A stretch of DNA of 7,980 bases from assembly GCA_040307715.1 (NCBI GenBank), contig JAWRJC010000061.1, positions 1 through 7,980 on the forward strand, given 5' to 3'. This document shows positions 1 to 6,312 of this stretch, piece by piece; within the stretch, counting starts at the first letter, position 1, and each line of letters opens with the position of its first letter. The stretch is from RUG13615 sp040307715. Its GTDB lineage: Bacteria > Bacillota > Clostridia > Peptostreptococcales > Anaerovoracaceae. The notes under the pieces are model-generated. The model was not told the DNA's origin. It saw only the letters and a list, made by a program, of their open reading frames with translations, and did not search any database. The position numbers were made by a program, and so were the translations under genes.

Positions 1-603
1 GGCAAAGGCGGCCATGGAGCCAATCCAGAGAAAGCAATTGATCCGATGCCGGCGTTGGCTGAGATTCTCACCGCTTATCACTCACTGCCGGCACGCGAGT
101 TTGGTGCATTGGATCAGTGTGTTGTGACAGTTGGCACGGTCAATACTGCCTCAACATGGAACTCAATCGCCGACAGTGTGCATCTATCCGGTACCTTTAG
201 GACGTTTGACGAGGAAATCAGAAAACGGATCCGGAATCGTTTGGAAGAAATAGCGGGGCATGTTGCCGCAGCCCACAGATGCACCGTAGCTTTTACACAC
301 ATCCCGGATTTTGATGCTACGGTCAATGAGAAACAAGCCGTCGGCTATATGTACCGCACGGCAGCCGAGGTGCTCGGGGAAGAGAATGTGGAAATCGTAC
401 CCCCGCGGATGGGTGCTGAAGATCTATGCTATTTCTTTGAGCATGTATCCGGTGTCATTGGTTATGTAGGGGTCGCTGAAGACGGGTACGATCTGGTAGC
501 GCTTCACAGTCCGCGGCTGAAAGTGGATCTGCAGGCTCTTAGCATTGGAATGCTCTTGCATATCAATAATGTGTACAACTATTTGTCAGAGGTGGATGCA
601 TGA
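1..603 (+). CDS. M20-family (M20D-like) amidohydrolase/peptidase, C-terminal 200 residues (5' end outside window)
   Basis: Partial gene, open from base 1 in frame 1 and ending in TGA at 601-603. The first codons read GKGGHGANPEKAIDP, the conserved start of the small dimerisation (lid) domain of M20D enzymes such as hippurate hydrolase and N-acyl-amino-acid amidohydrolases. The segment GTVNTAS...SGTFRT matches the usual 'N-x-IPD...GT-x-R' block of that domain. The return to the catalytic domain shows GAED (bases 412-423; glutamate at 418-420) and LHSPRLKVD, whose histidine (505-507) is the family's last metal ligand. The N-terminal metal-binding part (Cys/His, Glu, His) lies upstream of the window, so full activity cannot be judged. 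The family are cytosolic metal-dependent enzymes that remove acyl groups from amino acids or cleave small peptides. The stop codon overlaps the next start (ATGA, 600-603), so it is the upstream member of a three-gene operon. The internal ATG at 46 is not the start, because homology continues in front of it. Substrate unknown. Confidence 0.93.
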   Translation, partial: GKGGHGANPEKAIDPMPALAEILTAYHSLPAREFGALDQCVVTVGTVNTASTWNSIADSVHLSGTFRTFDEEIRKRIRNRLEEIAGHVAAAHRCTVAFTHIPDFDATVNEKQAVGYMYRTAAEVLGEENVEIVPPRMGAEDLCYFFEHVSGVIGYVGVAEDGYDLVALHSPRLKVDLQALSIGMLLHINNVYNYLSEVDA

Positions 604-881
604 TTGCCGGTGTCATGGAGACCTTGATGCTTATCTGTTTCGGTGTATCCTGGCCTTTCAACATACTTAAATCCTGGCGGTCCAGAACAGCAAAAGGGAA
701 GAGCCTTCTGTTTGAACTCTGTGTATTCATCGGTTATCTCTTCGGTATTACAGGCAAATTCGTCAGCGGCCACGTGAACTGTATTGTGGTCGTGTATATC
801 ATTGATATCCTGATGGTGGGCATTGATCTGTTCCTGACGATGCGCAACCGCCGATACGATAGGCGAAGGGAAACGATATGA
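600..881 (+). CDS. Small three-helix membrane protein, SemiSWEET/PQ-loop-like (putative transporter)
   Basis: A 93-residue hydrophobic protein. Three membrane segments can be read at about residues 3-19, 36-54 and 60-82, followed by a very basic tail (RNRRYDRRR). Between helices 1 and 2 lies SWPFNILKSWRSRTAKGKS (residues 17-35). This resembles the PQ-loop signature of SemiSWEET and other PQ-loop proteins, where a proline at the end of helix 1 is followed by a basic stretch and a 'K/T-x-KG-x-S' turn. The canonical glutamine after the proline is Phe here. Length and three-helix layout fit a SemiSWEET half-transporter, which acts as a dimer. The start overlaps the amidohydrolase stop and the stop overlaps the racemase start (ATGA at both ends), so translation is coupled on both sides and the protein is clearly a real operon member. 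The sequence shows the topology and loop motif; transport, and of what, is inference. It could instead be an uncharacterised small membrane protein family with a chance resemblance. Confidence 0.85.
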   Translation: MIAGVMETLMLICFGVSWPFNILKSWRSRTAKGKSLLFELCVFIGYLFGITGKFVSGHVNCIVVVYIIDILMVGIDLFLTMRNRRYDRRRETI

Positions 882-1621
882 GTTATACACCGCGGAAAGA
901 GCAGCATGTTTATGGTTATACGATTGGTATCTTGAAGTTCTCGGAGACAGCAGACGGCACCTGTGTCGCAATACCGGGGTGTGTGGGAAATGCCTCCAGC
1001 TATCCGTTTCCGGTGCTGTACCGGACCGTGAACGGGCTGGGCTTCTCCCATCTCTATAAAAAAGACCGCGCTGTCCTTCCGGAAATCCTGCGGGCAGCAA
1101 AAGAACTTGAACAGGAAGGGGTCAGAGCGATCACGGGGAACTGCGGATTCTTCGCCCTGTTTCAGGAAGAACTTGCGGAAACAGTCGACGTTCCGGTCTT
1201 TTCATCGAGCCTGATGCAGATCCCGCTTATTGCAAGGTCTCTGCGGCGTTCCGAGAAGGTCGGGGTCATAACAGCAGACGCCGGACATCTGGATGAAGAG
1301 TATCTGCGGGCGGCGGGTGTGGATGATTCGATTTCTGTGGCTGTAAAGGGGCTGGAGGATAAGGATTGCTTTCAGAAACACGTACTGCACGGCTGCGGCG
1401 GGTTTGATTTTGACACTGTTTGTGAAGAGGTTGCCCGTGCCGGGGAGGAACTGATCAGTGCGGAACCGGCTGTAAAAGCGGTCGTTCTTGAATGTACAGA
1501 GCTGCCGCCGTATGCGGCCAGACTGCAGGAGAGAATCCAATTGCCGGTTTTTGACTATATGACAATGATCAACTTCATGCATATGGGTGTGGCTCAGCAT
1601 CCCTATAACGGTTTCTTATAG
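878..1621 (+). CDS. Aspartate/glutamate racemase-like family protein
   Basis: A 247-residue protein of the Asp/Glu/hydantoin racemase superfamily. These enzymes have two pseudo-symmetric lobes, each giving one catalytic cysteine, and use no cofactor to invert amino acids (or, in relatives, to isomerise maleate or decarboxylate malonates). The first cysteine is Cys89 in TGNCGFF (86-92) and the second is Cys206 in LECTELPPYA (204-213). The GVIT strand start at 129-132 opens the second lobe. An N-terminal stretch of about 15 residues before YTIGILK is slightly longer than in simple racemases. Length fits the family (about 230-260). The ATG lies in an ATGA overlap with the membrane-protein gene, so it is the last gene of the operon begun by the M20 amidohydrolase; a hairpin terminator follows about 125 bases later. 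A D-amino acid or a racemised modified amino acid is a reasonable guess for the substrate, but specificity cannot be read. It is probably not the cell-wall MurI, whose motifs and context differ. Confidence 0.88.
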   Translation: MSYTPRKEQHVYGYTIGILKFSETADGTCVAIPGCVGNASSYPFPVLYRTVNGLGFSHLYKKDRAVLPEILRAAKELEQEGVRAITGNCGFFALFQEELAETVDVPVFSSSLMQIPLIARSLRRSEKVGVITADAGHLDEEYLRAAGVDDSISVAVKGLEDKDCFQKHVLHGCGGFDFDTVCEEVARAGEELISAEPAVKAVVLECTELPPYAARLQERIQLPVFDYMTMINFMHMGVAQHPYNGFL

Positions 1622-1746
1622 CTGCAGATAACCATATCGGCAAAAGCTTCTTTATCAAGGCAGTAATCCAAGATCACAAAACGGAGTTTGCTGTATTGAT
1701 GCCATTGAATAGCAGGGTGAGTTAAGAGCGGCGTTGTATTCCTGAG
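1622..1746. other. Intergenic stretch with no gene seen
   Basis: Non-coding gap after the racemase gene. I see no ORF with a ribosome binding site, no tRNA and no direct repeats. Its right end contains AAGAGCGGC, which can pair with the 3' arm of the terminator that follows, giving an alternative longer hairpin. Confidence 0.5.
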
Positions 1747-1771
1747 AGGCGGTTCGGTGAGGCCGCTTTTT
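1747..1771 (+). terminator. Rho-independent terminator of the amidohydrolase-membrane-racemase operon
   Basis: Stem AGGCGGTT (1747-1754) pairs with GGCCGCTT (1761-1768) through a 6-base loop, using three G:U pairs, and runs into five Ts (1767-1771). Moderate strength. An alternative stem pairs AAGAGCGGC (from 1724/1725 to 1732) with the same 3' arm (1762-1770). Either form would end in the same T-run. Confidence 0.65.
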
Positions 1772-1829
1772 CATGTGTAATTCTTTACATTAATTAAGGA
1801 TAATTGGCAAAAGAAACGGTTTTCTGCAG

Positions 1830-1859
1830 TTGGCATAAAGACTTGCGGGGTAGGATACT
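1830..1859 (+). promoter_or_regulatory. Probable sigma-70-type promoter for the acyltransferase gene
   Basis: TTGGCA (1830-1835) and GATACT (1854-1859) are separated by 18 bases and lie about 32 bases before the ATG, between a terminator and an isolated gene. The -10 box is only a fair match; TAGGAT or TACTAT in the same stretch are alternatives. Confidence 0.5.
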
Positions 1860-1878
1860 ATTCGGAAGATAATGGTTT

Positions 1879-1885
1879 AAAGGAG
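1879..1885 (+). promoter_or_regulatory. Ribosome binding site AAAGGAG of the acyltransferase gene
   Basis: Near-perfect Shine-Dalgarno sequence 6 bases upstream of the ATG at 1892, which fixes that start. Confidence 0.8.
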
Positions 1886-1891
1886 ATATTC

Positions 1892-2998
1892 ATGGGACAG
1901 ACACTTAAGAAGCGGGACTATTCATTTGACGCGATCAGGGGATTCTGCATGTTCCTGATCCCGTTCCAGCATTACCTCTCGGCGCGCGAAGGGTTCCATT
2001 ACAACGGACCGGAAGGGTATCTGTATTTTGTCATCGACATCTTTGTGATGCAGATGTTCTTTTTCCTGTCCGGGTATTTTTCAAAGAAACCGGAAAGGGG
2101 GCGTGAGATCGCCGTCAAGTCGCTCCTGTGGCCGCTTCTGGTCGTTGAGGCGGGCTTTGCCATGCTGGTCGTGCTGGGGTTTGATGCGCACGTGAGTCTG
2201 TACCGGCCGCCGTTTACGATGTGGTTCCTGCTGACGCTGTTCTATTTCCGGATGTTCCACAAGAATTACATCAAGATCCCGTACATCTTCGGTATCGTCT
2301 TTGTGCTCGGCATGTTCATCGGAACGATCCCGTTCATCAACCGCGATTTTGCGATCTCCCGTTCGATCAGCTGGATGCCGTATTTTCTGCTGGGGTATTA
2401 CTGCACACCGGAGCATCTGAAAAAGATCCGCTCGCTCAAGTGGTGGCAGACCCTCAGCCTGCTCGCGGGACTGCTCATCGCGGTATACCTGTTCATGCGG
2501 TACGTGCCGTTCGATCATTACGGCGCGGTGACGATGGCGGACTGCAACGCGGTACTCGGCATCAACTGGTGGCAGGGAGCACTGATGCACGTGATCCTGT
2601 TCCCGGTCAGCATCCTGTTCGGCATCGTGCTGCTCAATACGTTCAAGAACAAAAAGAGCATCTGGACCTTCTTCGGACAGAACACCATGCCGATCTACAT
2701 CTTCCATCTGGGAGTGAAATACGTCATCATGCACCGCGGCGCCGGGTTCGGTCTGTTCGAGGTGCCGGCGCACGATACGGTACTGTACATCCTGTACGTA
2801 CTGCTGCTCGCGTTCGTGACGTCTGTTGTGCTGGCGTCGCCGTTCGGGGCCACGCTGTACGACATCTTCTTTGTGAAGTCCTATGATCTTCTATTCCTGT
2901 TCGGCCGGAAGGTGCTGGTGCCCATCGGCGCAGCCTGCGAGAAAGTGTGGCTGCTGCTGGCGCCGAAGACGGAACGGCCCAATGCGGACAGGCAGTAA
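1892..2998 (+). CDS. Acyltransferase-3 family integral membrane protein (fucose 4-O-acetylase/NolL-like)
   Basis: A 368-residue membrane protein with about ten hydrophobic segments. The N-terminus, RDYSFDAIRGFCMFLIPFQH (8-27), matches the family opening 'R-x-x-x-x-D-x-x-R-G-x-x...H', with Asp13, Arg16 and the likely catalytic His27. Further family marks are FFFLSGYF (56-63), MPYFLLGYY (162-170) and the late helix NTMPIYIFH (264-272). Length is usual for the COG3594/acyltransferase-3 group (about 330-400). Such proteins move acyl groups, usually acetyl, from the cytosol onto sugars of exopolysaccharide, lipopolysaccharide, wall polymers or other surface glycans. The acceptor cannot be inferred, because no glycan gene lies beside it. 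It has its own promoter and terminator and so is monocistronic. A good ribosome binding site (AAAGGAG, 1879-1885) sits 6 bases before ATG. Codon use shifts here to the GC-rich style of the downstream genes. Confidence 0.88.
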   Translation: MGQTLKKRDYSFDAIRGFCMFLIPFQHYLSAREGFHYNGPEGYLYFVIDIFVMQMFFFLSGYFSKKPERGREIAVKSLLWPLLVVEAGFAMLVVLGFDAHVSLYRPPFTMWFLLTLFYFRMFHKNYIKIPYIFGIVFVLGMFIGTIPFINRDFAISRSISWMPYFLLGYYCTPEHLKKIRSLKWWQTLSLLAGLLIAVYLFMRYVPFDHYGAVTMADCNAVLGINWWQGALMHVILFPVSILFGIVLLNTFKNKKSIWTFFGQNTMPIYIFHLGVKYVIMHRGAGFGLFEVPAHDTVLYILYVLLLAFVTSVVLASPFGATLYDIFFVKSYDLLFLFGRKVLVPIGAACEKVWLLLAPKTERPNADRQ

Positions 2999-3011
2999 AC
3001 TGCTGCTCAGC

Positions 3012-3040
3012 AAGACCGGCTCGCGGAGGCCGGTCTTTTC
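3012..3040 (+). terminator. Rho-independent terminator of the acyltransferase gene
   Basis: Perfect 9-bp stem AAGACCGGC (3012-3020) with GCCGGTCTT (3029-3037), an 8-base loop and a short T-run (3036-3039). It begins 13 bases after the stop codon. The T-run is short, but the stem is GC-rich and complete. Confidence 0.85.
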
Positions 3041-3064
3041 ATACCCCGACAATTGAGGTATAAT
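3036..3064 (+). promoter_or_regulatory. Promoter of the DUF523-argS-radical SAM-TPR operon
   Basis: A consensus TATAAT (3059-3064) lies in an AT-rich patch. With a 17-base spacer the -35 box is TTTTCA (3036-3041), a 4/6 match that overlaps the T-run of the previous terminator. Transcription would begin near 3071, giving a leader of about 68 bases. I see no T-box or riboswitch in it. Confidence 0.6.
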
Positions 3065-3124
3065 ATACTATCTATATGCATTTTCGGGAGAGAAGAGCGA
3101 GAATGAGCCCCCGCAAAGTGCAGG

Positions 3125-3130
3125 AAGGAG
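3125..3130 (+). promoter_or_regulatory. Ribosome binding site AAGGAG that decides the DUF523 start
   Basis: AAGGAG lies 8 bases before the ATG at 3139. The in-frame ATG at 3076 has no such site and would sit only a few bases from the likely transcription start. Confidence 0.8.
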
Positions 3131-3138
3131 AGTACTCC

Positions 3139-3669
3139 ATGTGGATCATCAGCGGTTGTTTATTGGGTTTCCCGTGCCGGTATGACGGCAGCACCAACGG
3201 ATGTGAATGGGTAAAGGAGTTCGCGGCGTTCAACGACTACGTGGCGGTCTGCCCGGAAGTGGCAGGGGGTCTTCCGATCCCGCGGCCGGCGGCCGAACAG
3301 GTCTGGATGCCGGCGGACAGAAAAGCCGGGGGAGAGGACGGCGAGGAACAGGTCCGCATCCTCGACAAGGACGGAAAGGATGTCACCGAAGCCTTCTTCA
3401 TGGGCGCCAGAGCGAGCCTGGAGAAGATCCTGCAGGAAGCCGAGAAAAGAAAGTTCGAAACGATGAGTCTGAGTCCGACCAACATGGTGGACGGCATCAT
3501 CGAAGGCGCGATCCTGAAGGCCAAGAGCCCGTCCTGCGGGAACGGGAAGATCTACGACGGGACCTTCACGCACACGCTCACACCGGGTGACGGCGTGTTC
3601 ACCGCGCTTTTGAAAGCCCACGGCATTCCCGTATATACCGAAGAAGACGGAAAACAGTTTGGATATTGA
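3139..3669 (+). CDS. DUF523 family protein (TudS/thiouracil desulfidase-like Fe-S protein)
   Basis: A 176-residue protein starting MWIISGCLLGFPCRYDG, the standard opening of DUF523. That homology and the ribosome binding site select 3139 over the in-frame ATG at 3076, which would add 21 unrelated residues. Conserved marks are Cys7 and Cys13 (SGCLLG-x2-C-RYDG), CPE at 38-40 followed by GGLPIPRP (43-50), and SPSCG at 130-134. Length is normal for the one-domain form. The characterised member TudS uses a [4Fe-4S] cluster held by three cysteines, with one iron free, to remove sulfur from 2-thiouracil without redox change. Cys7, Cys38 and Cys133 are sensible cluster ligands here, but which three are used is inference. 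It is the first gene of an operon with argS 27 bases downstream. A role in thionucleobase turnover from tRNA is possible; many DUF523 members remain uncharacterised, so function is tentative. Confidence 0.9.
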   Translation: MWIISGCLLGFPCRYDGSTNGCEWVKEFAAFNDYVAVCPEVAGGLPIPRPAAEQVWMPADRKAGGEDGEEQVRILDKDGKDVTEAFFMGARASLEKILQEAEKRKFETMSLSPTNMVDGIIEGAILKAKSPSCGNGKIYDGTFTHTLTPGDGVFTALLKAHGIPVYTEEDGKQFGY

Positions 3670-3696
3670 TCACTGACAGCGAATAGGAGTTATTTC

Positions 3697-5433
3697 ATGA
3701 TCGACTACAAAGAGAAGATCGCAGAACAAATGATGGCTGCCGGCGTTGAGCTGGCGAAAGAGGAATTGATGGAACTCCTCGAAGTGCCCGCGGATGAGAG
3801 CATGGGCGATTACGCGCTGCCCTGCTTCAAGCTGGCGAGAGTTCTGAGAAAGGCGCCGCCGATGATCGCGGCGGATATCGCGGACAAACTGAACGCGCAG
3901 GTGGAGAGCGATCTGGCCGGCGTCATCGCGAAGGTCGTCCAGGTCAACGCCTACGTCAATATGTTCCTCAGCAGAGAGAAGGTCGCGGCAGACGTTGTGG
4001 ACGAGATCCTCGAAAAGAAGGAGGATTTCGGGAAAAGTGACATTGGCGGCAATAAGACAGTTATTGTCGAGTATAGTTCCCCCAACATCGCGAAGCCGTT
4101 CCACATCGGTCATATCCGCAGCACGGTCATCGGCAATGCGATCTACAAGATCTACGACGCGCTCGGCTACAAGACGATCCGCATCAACCACCTCGGTGAC
4201 TACGGCACGCAGTTCGGCAAGATGATCTGTGCGTACCGGCACTGGGGCAACGAGGAGGATGTGAAGCGCGAGCCGATCAAGACGCTCCTCAGCTACTATA
4301 CGAAGTTCCATGAAGAGGCTGAGAAAGACCCCGCGCTGGAAGATGAAGCCCGCGCGATCTTTGCGAAACTCGAGAACGGCGGCGAGGAGGAAGTCGCGCT
4401 GTGGCAGTGGTTCCGCGAAGAATCGCTCAAAGAGTTCAGCCGCGTCTACAAGATGCTCGGCATTGAGTTCGACAGCTACAACGGCGAGAGCTTCTATTCC
4501 GACAAGATGGAACGGTTCGTCAGCGAGATGCAGCAAAAGGGCCTGCTCGAGGAGTCCGAAGGCGCGCAGATCGTCCGTCTCGACGACTACGACATGCCGC
4601 CTGCACTGATCAAGAAGAGCGATGGCTCCACGCTGTACATCACCCGCGACATCGCGGCGGCAGTGTACCGCAAGGAAACCTATGATTTCTACAAGAACAT
4701 TTACGTCGTTGCCAGCCAGCAGAACCTGCATTTCCAGCAGTGGTTCCGTGTGCTCGATCTGATGGGCTACGACTGGGCATATGACTGCATCCACGTACCG
4801 TTCGGCCTCGTGAGCCTGGCGGGCGGCGTCACCATGTCCACGCGCAAGGGGCAGGTCGTCTTCCTGGAGGACGTCCTGAACCAGTCCGTCGAAAAGACGG
4901 CGGACATCATGCGCGACAAGGGCGTCGACGAAGCACTGATCCCGGAAGTCGCGCACCAGGTCGGCATCGGGGCTGTCGTCTTCAATGAACTGTCCAACAA
5001 CCGTATTAAAGACTATGTCTTTGACTGGGACCGCGTCCTCAACTTCGACGGCGAGACCGGTCCGTACGTGCAGTACACGCACGCGCGCTGCTGCAGCGTC
5101 CTGCGCAAGGCGGATCCTGCGGATGTCGAAAAGGCGCTCGCAGGCGGCGTCGATACCGCGAAGATCACCGGCGACAGCGCGTATGACCTCGTCAAGCTGC
5201 TGTACAGGATGCCGGCGGTCATCGAAGAGGCGGGCGGTAAGTACGAGCCCTCTGTCGTCACGCGCCACATCATCCAGATCGCGAGCACGTTCAACCGTTT
5301 CTACCATGATGAACACATCCTGGTGGAGGATGAAGGTGAGAGGATCGCCAAACTGGCGCTGGTCGCGGCGGCAGGACAGGCCATCCGCAACGGGCTGGCG
5401 CTGCTCGGCATTGAAGCGCCGGAAAGGATGTAA
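3697..5433 (+). CDS. argS: Arginyl-tRNA synthetase
   Basis: A 578-residue class I aminoacyl-tRNA synthetase that charges tRNA-Arg with arginine in the cytosol. The N-terminal tRNA-binding (Add-1-like) domain covers about residues 1-110. The catalytic Rossmann core opens with VEYSSPNIAKPFHIGHIRST; the HIGH motif is at 136-139. NHLGDYGTQFGKM follows. The second signature is the KMSKS-equivalent MSTRKG at 380-385, a relaxed form normal for ArgRS. The DALR all-helical anticodon-binding domain runs from about 455 to the end, which closes with the typical 'LLGIEAPERM'. Length matches the family (550-600), and all key motifs are present, so it should be functional and essential. The ribosome binding site AGGAG (3685-3689) lies 7 bases before ATG. 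It follows the DUF523 gene by 27 bases, and only 3 bases separate its stop from the radical SAM start, so the four genes share a transcript. No T-box leader is seen. Confidence 0.98.
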   Translation: MIDYKEKIAEQMMAAGVELAKEELMELLEVPADESMGDYALPCFKLARVLRKAPPMIAADIADKLNAQVESDLAGVIAKVVQVNAYVNMFLSREKVAADVVDEILEKKEDFGKSDIGGNKTVIVEYSSPNIAKPFHIGHIRSTVIGNAIYKIYDALGYKTIRINHLGDYGTQFGKMICAYRHWGNEEDVKREPIKTLLSYYTKFHEEAEKDPALEDEARAIFAKLENGGEEEVALWQWFREESLKEFSRVYKMLGIEFDSYNGESFYSDKMERFVSEMQQKGLLEESEGAQIVRLDDYDMPPALIKKSDGSTLYITRDIAAAVYRKETYDFYKNIYVVASQQNLHFQQWFRVLDLMGYDWAYDCIHVPFGLVSLAGGVTMSTRKGQVVFLEDVLNQSVEKTADIMRDKGVDEALIPEVAHQVGIGAVVFNELSNNRIKDYVFDWDRVLNFDGETGPYVQYTHARCCSVLRKADPADVEKALAGGVDTAKITGDSAYDLVKLLYRMPAVIEEAGGKYEPSVVTRHIIQIASTFNRFYHDEHILVEDEGERIAKLALVAAAGQAIRNGLALLGIEAPERM

Positions 5434-5436
5434 TCC

Positions 5437-6312
5437 ATGCTGGAAGGCAACATTTACAGACCCCCTAGCGAAGCGTACAGTTTTCTGCTGCAAGTAACCT
5501 ATGGGTGTGCGCACAACAACTGCACGTTTTGCGGGATGTTCAAAGATAAAAAGTTCCGCGTCAAGTCCGAGGAAGACGTGATGGGAGACATCGCGGCCGC
5601 CCGCGCGTATTACAGCCGTGTGGGGCGGATCTTCCTGTGCGACGGCGACGCGCTGTGCCTTGCGACGGAAAAGCTGCTCAAGATCCTCAACAAGCTGACG
5701 GAGACCTTCCCGGAGTGCGAACGCATCGGGATCTACGGCTATCCGGGCGACATCCTCAGAAAGACCGAGGAGGAGCTCCGCACGCTCAAAGAGGCGGGGC
5801 TTTCGATCGTCTACATCGGCGCCGAGTCGGGCAGCGACATGATCCTCGAAAAGATCAAAAAGGATGTGACGCGCGCCCAGATCATCGAAGCCGTGCAGAA
5901 GGCGGAGCGGTGCGGACTCACGACGTCCGTCACGTTCATCAACGGTCTGGGCGGCCGGGAGCACTGGAGAGAGCACGCGGTCGAGACCGGCACGATGATC
6001 AGCGAGATGGGGGCGAGCTATGTGGCGCTCCTGACGCTGATGCTGGAGCCCGGCGCACCGCTCGTGGACGAGGTCCGGGCGGGGACATTCGAGGTCCTCA
6101 CCGGAGAAGAAGTCGTCGCGGAAACGCTCCTCATGCTGCAGCATATGGATGTGCCTGCAAAGACACCGTGCGTCTTCCGCAGCAACCACGCATCCAACTA
6201 CGTCTCGCTGCGGGGCGACCTGCCGAAGGACAAAGAGCGCATGATGGAACAGCTCAAGAACGCGCTCGCACATACCGAACTTCTGAAAGACGAGGCATTC
6301 AGATTGCTATGA
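5437..6312 (+). CDS. Radical SAM protein, function unknown
   Basis: A 291-residue radical SAM enzyme. The cluster motif is Cys24-x4-Cys29-x2-Cys32 (YGCAHNNCTFC), one residue longer between the first two cysteines than the classical CX3CX2C. I recall this spacing from a subset of Elp3/MiaB-type radical SAM proteins. Further core marks are FLCDGDAL (66-73) in the second strand, GYPGDIL (101-107), and IGAESGSD (127-134), the SAM-contact segment. The C-terminal part carries a distinctive FRSNHASNYVSLRGDLP stretch. There is no extra Fe-S cluster domain, TRAM domain or B12 domain, so a tRNA methylthiotransferase is unlikely. Start: ATG 3 bases after the argS stop, with AAAGGA (5423-5428) inside the end of argS as ribosome binding site. 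The stop overlaps the TPR gene (ATGA). The substrate cannot be read; position in an argS operon hints at a housekeeping or translation-linked job, but that is inference. Confidence 0.93.
   Translation: MLEGNIYRPPSEAYSFLLQVTYGCAHNNCTFCGMFKDKKFRVKSEEDVMGDIAAARAYYSRVGRIFLCDGDALCLATEKLLKILNKLTETFPECERIGIYGYPGDILRKTEEELRTLKEAGLSIVYIGAESGSDMILEKIKKDVTRAQIIEAVQKAERCGLTTSVTFINGLGGREHWREHAVETGTMISEMGASYVALLTLMLEPGAPLVDEVRAGTFEVLTGEEVVAETLLMLQHMDVPAKTPCVFRSNHASNYVSLRGDLPKDKERMMEQLKNALAHTELLKDEAFRLL

Noticed and set aside
2081..2773. 230-codon open frame on the - strand inside the acyltransferase gene
   Set aside because: Codon-aligned shadow, highly charged composition, and the forward gene has clear membrane segments and motifs.
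2221..2886. 221-codon + strand frame within the acyltransferase gene
   Set aside because: Out-of-frame reading rich in Arg, His and Ala with no ribosome binding site; the overlapping frame is a clear membrane protein.
3076..3138. Upstream ATG start for the DUF523 protein
   Set aside because: The added 21 residues are unlike the family, no ribosome binding site precedes that ATG, and it would lie within about 5 bases of the predicted transcription start.
3065..3138. T-box or other riboswitch in the argS operon leader
   Set aside because: The leader is only about 68 bases, with no T-box sequence, specifier loop or terminator hairpin.
3670..6273. 867-codon open frame on the - strand opposite argS and the radical SAM gene
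   Set aside because: Its codons lie exactly opposite the forward codons of both genes, which share a frame. Stops there require forward TTA, CTA or TCA codons, which these GC-rich genes avoid. The product is Arg/Asp/Val/His-rich with no recognisable domain, and the forward genes are certain.
5637..6308. Longer upstream start for the TPR protein
   Set aside because: The extension is an Arg/His/Gly-rich out-of-frame reading of the radical SAM gene. The ATG at 6309 gives a classic ATGA coupled start.
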